Assembly: GCF_050947875.1 (NCBI RefSeq)
Contig: NW_027460335.1
Location: 10,679,928-10,743,927 of the forward strand
DNA length: 64,000 nt
Direction of reading: 5' to 3'
Source of the DNA: Dermacentor variabilis
Taxonomy: Eukaryota; Arthropoda; Arachnida; Ixodida; Ixodidae
Shown: positions 55,600 through 64,000 of the stretch, piece after piece
Layout of the letters: each line of letters begins with the position of its first letter
Numbering within the stretch: position 1 is the first letter of the stretch
Program-made: the position numbers and the translations under genes
The notes under the pieces: model-generated
Databases searched by the model: none
What the model saw: the letters and a program-made list of their open reading frames with translations, nothing else
What the model was told of the DNA's origin: nothing

Positions 55600-57700
55600 G
55601 ACGTTGATCAGTGGCCCTACCGCATCTTCCCTACTGAACAACACATAAACAACAAATTGACAAATTCAACCGCATTGACCTCGAGTAACCGTTGTGCTTG
55701 TTCATAAACCAAGATATGTCAATTTTCCGAAGATTATCGGTACCTTAAGTGGATTGCGAGAAGAGAAGTCTGTTCAGCACTAGAAAGCGATGACGCCCTT
55801 GTTTACCTCGTTGGAGTACATTTTTCTTCCATAGAACTTCACTCCGGCGACTGCAAATCGCAGACCATCACATGTACCATGAGAAGACTGCCACATTTGA
55901 GCCTATTATTTAGGCATCCTCACATGGCTTCAAGTGATCAATCTGATTGTGCTACATGAACGATCCGACCGTAGTTTCTAAGAATATTTAGATGGGTCTT
56001 GAATGTCTACAGAAAAACTATCTGTTTTCGGTCAGGCGGGGCTACAGCTAGATTCATCCAAATGCAATTTTGGTTTTAATAGAGTTTGTGTACATAGGCA
56101 GTGTTTCGATAGGTCTGGTGTTTGCCTTTAACTAAGTAAAATACGGGCAGGGAAGATTTTCTAGTGCCGACCTGCGCCAAGTTTGCAGCTTCTTGGACTC
56201 TCCCGCTACTCCTGACGGTTTGATATTTTTAGGATATTGAGCGCTCCCTTATTCAGGTCTTCATGAAAAAAGCTGCCTTATACTTTGGCTTTGAGCAAGC
56301 GCACGTGTTTTCTGAACTGACAGTGCTGCGCACTTGCTCTCGCATTCTCGAGAATTTTGATGCATCAGCTGCAACAACATATGGTAGTGATATCAGTGCT
56401 CAGGGAATTGATGCTGTCCTTTCCCAAAATCAGCAGGGGCGGGAACTTGTCATTGTCTACTCCAACCGGCTTTTTTCCCTGCTTAACACAAATATTCTAT
56501 TAGAAAACGTGAGTGTCTCGCTCACATATATCCAGTGGCGACATTCCACCCCAATTCGTTTGACTGGTCATTACCAGTCATTAATGATAACCACGATTTG
56601 ATCCAGCTTTCGTCACTCAAACATTCTTCTCGATGACTTTTTAGTTGGGCTCTACACCTTCAAGAATAGAATTACGCAGTTGCATACAAAACGGGTGGAT
56701 ACATCAAGATGTGTTCTACTTGTCCTGTCACGCTGTTGGTCCACATGACGCTTCTGCTACCAACGTACCTGCGACCCCGTTCCTTGCCTGACTTCTTTTC
56801 GCAATATCGCAGTGGGACAGCACTGTTACCTATTCTTGAAACGTAACATTTAACGAATTACATAGAAAATACGCGACCCTTTCATTTGTACAATTGAACT
56901 CAGGGACGGCATACTGTACCGCTCTGGCAAGCGTCCTCAGGGCCCTGGCCGACTATTGTGTGTTTTTGCTCATCTCCATCAGACTGTTCATCCGTGCCAA
57001 CTGCCACCTAACTTGGCGTTTTCGAGACTTGTGAACATGTTAGCCGGCGCGTCTTACGGCCCGGTGTTTACCTCGACGTGTCTAATTACGTCGCTGTCCC
57101 GGCACTTAATCAACTGTATAACATACCACACTCACATCCGGCTTCCTTCAACTCCTTTATTGGAAATATTTTATTGCAATAATATTCTCTGTCAGTTTCT
57201 TACATCTTTCATAAATGAGTCAACTGCAACAGCAACCGATCGACGCACCGGATACGCTATGGCAAGAGCCCCTCTGGCAAGCTATGCAACCAATGTCGGC
57301 GTCATCCTTTTAGAGAGCATAGTTATTCACCACGTTGCCCCTCAACGGGTCCTCATCGACCGAGGTCGCCTGTTTGCATTCCAATGCTCTCATTTTTTTC
57401 ATACACTGGTGCGCAACTAAGCACCAGCTTTGTACTGCCTAGCACCTACAAACGAGCCTACTCCCCGAGTGCTTCAGCTTATCCCCTAATAATAAGCTGC
57501 CCGTGTATGTTACCGAATAAGGTATGTTTATAGACTGAGCCCATGTGTTGTAGATTCGTCAACTGTGCACATAATTGTTCTCTTCACGATACCGGTGGGT
57601 TCTCCAGTTTTGTTGTTCGACGCCAACACTACGCTGCCTTTTGAAACACTCTTGCCCGTTAGCCTGAATTGGGTGGGTCCCTGAAGCCGTACTCAAAGCT
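55600..57700 (+). pseudogene. Strongly decayed Ty3/gypsy pol (RT, RNase H, integrase)
   Basis: Plus strand across many frames: WPYRIFPTEQ (55609), VTVVLVHKPRYVNFP, EDYRYLKWIARRE, VHFSSIELHSGD (RT fingers and palm), QLDSSKCNFGFNRVCVHRQC (late RT, about 56045); RNase H with NFDASAATTYGSDISAQGID (56355-56410) and RELVIVYSNRLFSLL; integrase with LRDGILYRSGKRPQGPG (56900), LLESIVIHHVAPQRVLIDRG (core Asp box, about 57305) and HDTGGFSSFVVRRQ (C-terminal, about 57575). No LTR found. Older than the other two Ty3 copies. Confidence 0.78.
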
Positions 57701-57879
57701 TAAAAGCGCCTCATATTGGTCGAAGCGGTATTGCAGATTCCTACAAAAATTAATGTCGACTATATAAAAAAAATCCCGTTGGCTCTTAACACTGTGAAGA
57801 AGCATGACCAGCGAAGCTGTGTATGTGGACCCTTTAATGGGGAACTGGCACCTCCACTCCGGGTCGGCCCGGCATTGTC

Positions 57880-58212
57880 AAGTAAATCCTGCGATTTCAC
57901 TGGTTACTGTAGTATTTTTTGCATTGATCTGAGTATTGTCATGCCATTTCGTTTTCCTTCCTCGCTATTTATTCTAATGAGATCTTTTTTATATGTAACT
58001 TGGGTTTTGTGTCCATTTTTATTTTGCCACTGTACTAATTTGATGTTCCATAATTTCTAATGTGCGTTTGTGCCTGTGTGTATATCTGCGCGGTTCCGCT
58101 GCCTGTCGGGCTCTGCCACTCAAGCCCAATGAGGCTCTGGCAGGCCGCATATTTGTACTTTTTTATTACTTGGCGCAATAAAGTATTATTATTATTATTA
58201 TTATTATTATAA
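57880..58212 (+). mobile_element. LINE E: 3' UTR with stem-loop and (ATT)n tail
   Basis: A T-rich 3' UTR, stem CTGCCA (58113-58118)/TGGCAG (58138-58143) with an inner AGCC/GGCT pair, then CGCAATAAAG and (TTA)n at 58183-58210. The stem-loop and tail type match the end of LINE F, so they are related subfamilies. No coding part attached. Confidence 0.7.
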
Positions 58213-58709
58213 GCTGTCACCGAATACTCATCGCCACGTTTGTCTTGGCAGGTGCTGCTTTGGTCGCTGTGAACTAACCTGGAACAAGCTTCCGCGGCTG
58301 CGCCATTCTTCGTCCCAGGCATGACCCGAGCATTCAGCTGGAAAGTTTGGGCGACGTTTCTGATAGCCCGCTAAGCTGCTGTCCAAAGTGGCCGGCCGCT
58401 TCCAGCTTCCACATCGCAACGAACCATGGCGCCTGGTTCTCTCACCGGACGATAAAAGGCTCTCCCGAATCAACAGTGCTCCGCAGACGGTGGCGAAGCT
58501 GTCACCGAATACTCATCGCCACGTTTGACTTGGCAGGTGGGCCATTAATTTTAAGAGCATAGTTGTTTTCCAGTGCTGCCGACTGCTGTCTAGTTATGTT
58601 GAACCTTGTGCTGATGCTATAAGTATGTTGTGCTTTATTGTGTTGAACATTGTGCTGATGTGATAGGTATTTAGCAAACAGTATATTCAGCCTTGTCAAT
58701 TTTTTTTGT
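58213..58709 (+). promoter_or_regulatory. LINE F 5' UTR with tandem monomers
   Basis: AGCTGTCACCGAATACTCAT followed by CGCCACGTTTG-CTTGGCAGG occurs at 58213 and again at 58496 (283-bp spacing); the first starts right after the tail of LINE E. Tandem 5' monomers with promoter activity are known in other LINEs; inferred here. Confidence 0.6.
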
Positions 58710-59755
58710 GTGTGTGTGACCATGCCTGACCGAACCAAATGTCAATCGTGCTCGGCGAAGCTGCCAGGTGATGGCAGATTCCTAACATGCTTGGATTGCA
58801 AACTAGGCTATCACCTTGGCAAAAACTGTTCGGGTGTGGCTGAAAATACGTTTGCGTCAATGGGTGTGGCAAAAAGAGAGGCCTGGAAATGTAAGCAATG
58901 CAGAACACCTGCAAGCGATAACAGCTTATTGACAGCCGCAAATTTTCAAGTAACTGCAGTGGCTGATGATCCTGGCTCTTTCGCAAAGGAATTAAATGCT
59001 TTCAGAGAAGAACTAAGGGGTATTAAGGACATGATAGTTGTTCTTTTGCCTCTCCAAGAAAAGCTCGACGAGCTCCTAGCTCTCAAACCAAAAATAGATG
59101 AAGTGCTGTCAGTGAAAGAGACTGTAGTTGAGCTGCAAAATTCTGTACAGTTTCTGTCTTCGGCCTATGACATTGTTGCGATACAGACAAAAAAGTCTGA
59201 TTCGGCCTTGAAAAGCCTGGAAACTCAAGTTCTGTCGCTGACGGAAACGGTCAATACCCAATCCACTGAGATGGTTCAGTTGCGGGCTGATATTAATGGC
59301 TGTGAGCAGTATAACAGACTATCGAGCCTTGAGCTACACGGGCTTCAGTTTTCATCGGGAGAAAACCTGCGAACTGCTGTCGCCGATCTCGCACAGAAGC
59401 TAGAAATAATAGATTTTGAACCCCGCGACATAGTTGCGATCCACCGTTTACCTGCCAGAAAAGATAAAACGCCTATGGTGCTCATTAGATTCTCGTCCCC
59501 ATGTTTGCGGGACACATGGCTTGCTGCTCGCGGCAAACTTCGTGCCTTAGCACAGACAAAAAAAGTGCCTGCTATGTATCTCAATGAAAATCTCACACAA
59601 GCAACTAAGGAACTTTTTTGGAAACTCGGTCTAAAGGCAAAGAAAACGGCTATAAGTTTGTCTGGGTAAGGAATGCAAAGATCTTTGCACGAAAGGAAGA
59701 CGGAGGCACTGTCATCAGGATTGCCTCGGTCACAAATATCGAGAAGATGCTTTAA
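58710..59755 (+). pseudogene. LINE F ORF1 (PHD finger, coiled coil, RNA-binding domain)
   Basis: The first 319 codons are open. Residues 11-64 form a C4HC3 PHD finger (C11, C14, C27, C30, H35, C40, C61, C64). Residues about 85-200 are a Leu/Lys/Glu coiled coil (LQEKLDELLALKPKIDEVLS, SLETQVLSLTETVN). From about 205 the ORF1 C-terminal domain follows: CEQYNRLSSLELHGL, DIVAIHRLPARKDKTPMVLI. A one-base shift near 59665 moves the last 30 codons (VWVRNAKIFARKEDG) to another frame, ending TAA at 59753. Start could be the Met at 58710 or 58722; the second is nearer the family start MP-x-R-x-KC. Confidence 0.85.
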
Positions 59756-59759
59756 ACTC

Positions 59760-62617
59760 ATGGCGATAAACTACATTTCTCTCCCGGACTTCGCTTCATT
59801 GGGATCTATTTTCGAAAATTGTGGCAAGCCTTCTTTTTCAGTCGTTCACATAAACATAAGAAGCACAAAAAAATACTGGGATCAGTTTCTTGTCGGTGTC
59901 GCTGACGTCATGCCCTTAGTGGATGCATTTGTACTCTCGGAGATAAATGTTCAAGACGATATGTTGTCGCAGTTTCATCTACCGAATTACCAAGAATACT
60001 TTTTTTTACGAGAACGGCCAGGAGAGGTGGTGGTATTGCAGTATTCATCAAGTCTAAATGTGTAACTACAACTACGACGTTTACTTTTACGGGGGCGGAA
60101 TGCCTTGCCTTCCGCTTGGAAAATTCTAATTTGGCTTTGTTGTTAGCTGCGATTTATCATCCCCCCTCCGAACATGTGCAAACATTTTTGAATGAACTAA
60201 AGCAAAATCTCGGTTGTATACCTCCTAATTCGAACGTATGTCTCGTTGGAGACATTAACATAGACATTTTAAACTCGGAGAAAGCCATGGTTACCAATTA
60301 CTTGAACATCCTAGCTGACTATGGCATTGAGTCGGCTATTAACGAGGCTACACGAGAGGAGCTTCTTTTGTCTCGTGTTGTGACTTCCTGTATTGACCAG
60401 ATGATGGTCCGTTCAATAGATTTTTCAAATATCGGTTCCGTCCGAGTGACGAAAAAGCTGGCAGACCACTATTTTATAGGATGCCAGCTTTCATTCCCAA
60501 GTTCCCAGCAATACCAAAGTAAAGAATCCCAATATATTGAAATATTTGATTGCTTTAATTTCGACCGACTAGTTCCCACTATGACTGGAACGCAATGCTA
60601 ACAAATAGCTGTCCGAACAGTGTATATAATAATTTTATAGCGGTGATTTCCGATTTAAAGAAGGCATGTAGAAAAACAGTCTTGGTTCGAAAACGAAGAC
60701 CACACCTATACTGGCTGAGCAATCGCATAATAAAAGCTACTGAAGAAAAGGAAAACTTGTGGAAGCGGTGTCGACAGCACCCTGATGACGAAACACTAAA
60801 ATGTCTCTATCGAGCAGCCCGGAACAAAGTTACAGCACTGATACGCTGTTCTAAGAGGAACTACTATCGTAATATATTTTTTTCCTCGCGTCATAAACCC
60901 GCTAAAATGTGGTCCGTGGTAAATGAGCTTAGAGGCTCTTATCCAGGTACGTATTTGGAACCGATAATAAAAAATTTTGGATCTATCAATCAAAATCTGG
61001 TGGACAGCTTCAATGATTTCTTTTCTTCGATTTGCGCTGATAATGATGGACCCAATGATCCTGTTGGTCTCAATGGTGCTCTTAGTTCAATACTGGATTC
61101 GGCATTTCTTCCACCAATAAATAAAGAAGACTTGTATCGATTGTTGCATCGATCTAGAAAAAGCCGTGCTGTCGGACTTGATGGCATAACAGCAGAAGAC
61201 ATATGTCGCAACGTCAGAGTTCAGGCTGATCCGCTTCTTTTTATCTTTAATAGAATCCCTGATACTTGCATAATACCAGATGCACTAAAGAGAGCACGTG
61301 TGATACCGATATTCACAGGCGGAGATGCCTAGAAGCCAGAGAACTATCGCCCCATCTCTGTTCTTCCTTTCTTAGCGCAACTGTTGGAAAGACACATGTT
61401 TGAAGCGATTGAGGGGTTCGTTTTAAAACATACCATCTTATCACCTTCCCAGTATGGCTTCATTTCTGGTAGAAGCACGCATGCGCTTTTCGAAGAACTG
61501 TTGGATCTTCTATATTAAACATTTGAACTTAACCAGGTAGCCTGTGGGCTTTCTTTAGATATATCAAAGGCTTTCGATTCGGTAAGCCACAGCATTCTAT
61601 GTGCTAAACTACATAATTACGGTTTTCGGGGGCATTTCCATACATTTATACAAAACTACCTATTAAATCGGTCTCAGATCGTATGTATTGGCGAGCAAAA
61701 GAGTTCTTTGCGGTTTCTTAACGCAGGGGTTCCACAGGGTTCCGTTTTGTCTCCGCTTCTTTTTAATTTGTACGTTTGTGACTTGGCACAGGTAACAACT
61801 TCATGTACTATTTTCCAGTATGCAGATTATACGTTGCTTGTATCTAAACACATGCAGTACGAAGCAGCTGTCGCTTTACTTCAAGGCGACATAAAAAATG
61901 TGATGAACTGTTTTAAAAGAAACCGTATAAAAGTCAGTGCTAAGAAAACTCGATTAGTATGTTTTAAAAATCCGTTAAAGGCTCTTGTAACAAATCAACA
62001 TGTTTTCCTTCACAGTTCTGATTGCTTCGACTGTGTTTGTGCCCCAGTACAATATGCGGATAGTGTCAAGTACCTTGGAGTATACTTTGAGGCTGACTTA
62101 TCATGGAATATTCAAATGGCTCGAATATGTGCGCGATTACGTAATGTTGCGTGTGTGCTTTACCGTATAAGGAGTTATGCACCTACCAAGATTAAAAAAT
62201 GATAGTGCATGCTTTAGGCTACTCGCATATAAGGCACGGCATTCCCTGTTTTTTTAATTGCAGCGGATTTTGGAAACATAAAATTGACAACCTATTAAAA
62301 AACATACTAAAAAGTGTTGCGTACAACCAAACCACAGATAACTTATTTCAAGATTTAGAAATGCCCGATTTCGAGTCTCTGTTTCGTTCAACAATTGTGA
62401 TGCGTTATTTCTGGAGCAATGCTTTCCGAGAACCTGTCCATAAAAGTGTTGCTTTGCGTAGTAATCCCAGATATGTAGTTCCTCGGACAAGAAGTCGTTA
62501 TGGAAAAGGACAAAGAAGGTACTACATCCCCCACCTGTTCAATAACCTTCGCAGTGCTGTACTGGATCAGACAGCTATGTCGGGATTAAAAAAGGCCCTC
62601 AAGGCAATGATAGAATA
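59760..62617 (+). pseudogene. LINE F ORF2: endonuclease and RT (stops, shifts, YADY)
   Basis: Starts ATG four bases after the ORF1 stop. Endonuclease: FSVVHINIRS, LSEINVQDDML, IYHPPSEHVQ, CLVGDINIDIL, KKLADHYFIGCQ (SDH is ADH). Linker with KENLWKRCRQHPDDETLKCL. RT: SRAVGLDGITAEDIC, a TAG at 61330, ENYRPISVLPFLAQLLE, a TAA at 61516, ISKAFDSVSHSILCAKL, VPQGSVLSPLLFNLYVCDL, and FQYADYTLLVS, where the second catalytic Asp is Tyr. Shifts near 60065, 60597 and 62200. The C-terminal domain ends at 62617 (GLKKALKAMIE). Confidence 0.88.
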
Positions 62618-63005
62618 GTTCACACTTGTATAAAGTCTCTTTTGTTGTAGTGTGATCTTTACCAAAATGAATGTCACACTGTTTCCGCTGTTTTCACAAT
62701 TTTTTTTCTTTTTTCGTTCTAGATAGGTTGTGACTTTGTTTACATATTGGGCCATGTTTACTCAATTGTAATGGTTGTTGAGTGCTACGTGTTTTCATTT
62801 GAACATTAAGTGTTGTTTACTGGGCATGTTTACCTGAAAACCTGTGAAACGGTCTTTCTTATTTTTTTTAGTTTGACATTTAGTTTGTCTGTAATAAGGT
62901 ACATAATGCATTGCCCTGACTGCCAGGTTTCTGCCATACGAGCCCACAGAAGGCTTCGGCAAACCTAGCAAAATCATATGTACAATTTCATTATTTGTAA
63001 TAAAG

Positions 63006-63101
<96 letters not shown>
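62618..63101 (+). other. LINE F 3' UTR with stem-loop and (ATT)n tail
   Basis: AGGTTT-TGCC-AGCC (62925-62944) pairs with GGCT-GGCA-AACCT (62952-62966), followed by TAATAAAG (about 62998) and a 94-bp ATT microsatellite. AATAAA may serve as a poly(A) signal. The fold resembles that of LINE E. Confidence 0.7.
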
Positions 63102-64000
63102 GCACTATCTTCGGCGTCAGCCCACGCATGGGGAGTGCTTAACACCTGCTTCACCTCCGCCGCGGGTCGGGCCGGTACTGCTCTAACTTCGGGATCAGCT
63201 GACGTATGGGGAGTGCTTAAGGCCTGCCTCACCTCCGCCGATGGTCGGGCCAGTCTTGCTGTATCTTCGGGATCGGCCCACGTATGGGGAGTGCTTAACG
63301 CCTGCTTTACCTCCACCGCGGGTCGGGCCAGTATTGCTCTATCTGCGGGATCTGCCCACGTATGTGGAGTGTTCAATGCCTTCACTTCTGCCGCGGGTCG
63401 GGCCAGTATTGCTCTATCTTCGGGATCGGCCTACGCATGGGGAGTGCTTAACGCCTGCTACACCTCCGCCGATGGTCGGGCCAGTCTTGCTCTATCTTCG
63501 GGATCGGCCCACGTATGGGGAGGGCTTAACGCCTGCTTTACCTCCACCGCGGGTCGGGCCAGTATTGCTCTATCTGCGGGATCTGCCCACGTATGTGGAG
63601 TGTTCAATGCCTTCATTTCTGCCGTGGGTCGGGCCAGTATTGCTCTATCTTCGGGATCGGCTTACGCATGGGGAGTGCTTAACGCCTGCTTCACCTCCGC
63701 CGATGGTCGGGCCAGTCTTGCTCTATCTTCGTGATCGGCCTACGCATGGGGAGTGCTTAACGCCTGCTTCACCTCCGCCGATGGTCGGGCCAGTCTTGCT
63801 CTATCTTCGTGATCGGCCCACGTATGGGGATTGCTTAACGCCTGCTTTACCTCCACCGCGGGACGGGCCAGTATTGCTCTATCTTCGGGATCTGCCCACG
63901 TATGTGGAGTGTTCAATGCCTTCATTTCTGCCGTGGGTCGGGCCAGTATTGCTCTAACTTCGGGATCGGCTTACGCATGGGGAGTGCTTAACGCCTGCTT
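63102..64000 (+). repeat. Tandem array with 78/78/75-bp higher-order unit
   Basis: About 11.5 units with starts (ACGTATGGGG/ACGCATGGGG phase) spaced 78, 78, 78, 75, 78, 78, 75, 78, 78, 78 and 75 bp. Three types recur in the order A (CACCTCCGCCGATGGTCGGG), B (TTTACCTCCACCGCGGG) and C (TGTGGAGTGTTCAATGCCTT, 75 bp), giving a 231-bp higher-order unit. All lengths are multiples of three, so several frames stay open on both strands. The array begins mid-unit right after the LINE F tail and runs off the window. Confidence 0.92.

Larger units (their letters stand above)
58213..63101 (+). mobile_element. LINE F: full-length CR1-like element, inactive
   Basis: The plus strand carries 5' UTR repeats, ORF1 with a PHD finger, ORF2 with endonuclease and RT, a 3' UTR with stem-loop and an (ATT)n tail. 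A PHD finger in ORF1 is known from CR1-clade elements. It is complete in layout but ORF2 has stops and frameshifts and a mutated catalytic box, so it could act only as a template in trans. Confidence 0.9.

Noticed and set aside
62795..63385. Minus-strand 196-codon open frame with a long run of isoleucines
   Set aside because: The poly-Ile is the (ATT)n tail of LINE F read backwards. The rest is 3' UTR on one side and tandem array on the other; not a gene.
1..64000. CRISPR array or prokaryotic operon
   Set aside because: The only regular arrays are the 75/78-bp tandem units and microsatellites, none with spacer structure. Introns, SINE, LINEs and LTR elements mark eukaryotic DNA.

Overview
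The window looks like repeat-dense nuclear DNA from an arthropod, most probably a hard tick (Ixodidae). The main grounds are a tRNA-derived SINE of the tick Ruka type at 15.4-15.65 kb with clear target-site duplications (TSDs), and several RTE-type LINE 3' ends with the CAT-rich tail and flanking block that I associate with metastriate ticks. The species cannot be named from sequence alone. I found no host protein-coding gene, tRNA gene, rRNA gene or CRISPR array. Everything recognisable is transposable-element sequence or tandem repeat, much of it nested.

Layout. 0-4.75 kb: a minus-strand Ty3/gypsy element (162-bp LTR, tRNA-Trp-like primer site, gag, protease, RT, RNase H, integrase), cut at its integrase end by an RTE fragment and split inside RT by a ~0.6-kb repeat-bearing insert. 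7.1-10.8 kb: minus-strand Jockey/CR1-like LINE A with intact ORF1 and a decayed ORF2 that keeps YADD. 11.15-12.99 kb: 5'-truncated RTE LINE with a long open RT frame. 13.4-15.2 kb: plus-strand LINE B remnant carrying a 73-bp RTE micro-insertion. 15.4-15.65 kb: SINE. 15.84-20.5 kb: minus-strand LINE C, interrupted in its endonuclease by a hairpin element. 20.5-32 kb: mostly unassigned sequence with dispersed repeats, an I-clade LINE RNase H remnant, a second hairpin element, LINE tails and LINE D (endonuclease plus ORF1 remnants).

32.25-44.74 kb reads best as one plus-strand Ty3/gypsy element whose pol sequence is interrupted by three DNA transposons: a 943-bp element, a ~5.7-kb two-gene PIF/Harbinger element (transposase with two introns; convergent three-exon Myb/SANT-like gene), and a ~2.08-kb element. 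The host frame resumes across each break, and the element ends in a 421-bp LTR. The Harbinger element in turn carries an LTR fragment, a LINE tail and a third hairpin element. 44.7-54.5 kb: largely unassigned, with an Arg/Glu-rich ORF remnant, a ~204-bp inverted duplication and an I-clade LINE remnant. 54.5-55.5 kb: ~1-kb MITE with long terminal inverted repeats (TIRs). 55.6-57.7 kb: decayed Ty3/gypsy pol. 57.9-63.1 kb: a LINE tail followed head-on by a full-length but dead CR1-like LINE F with a PHD-finger ORF1. 63.1-64.0 kb: a higher-order tandem array running off the end.

The most interesting signal is a family of three short fold-back elements (18.8, 27.7 and 38.4 kb). They share a conserved 3' tail and have 12-14-bp TSDs. 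That points to retroposition of hairpin RNAs rather than cut-and-paste MITEs.
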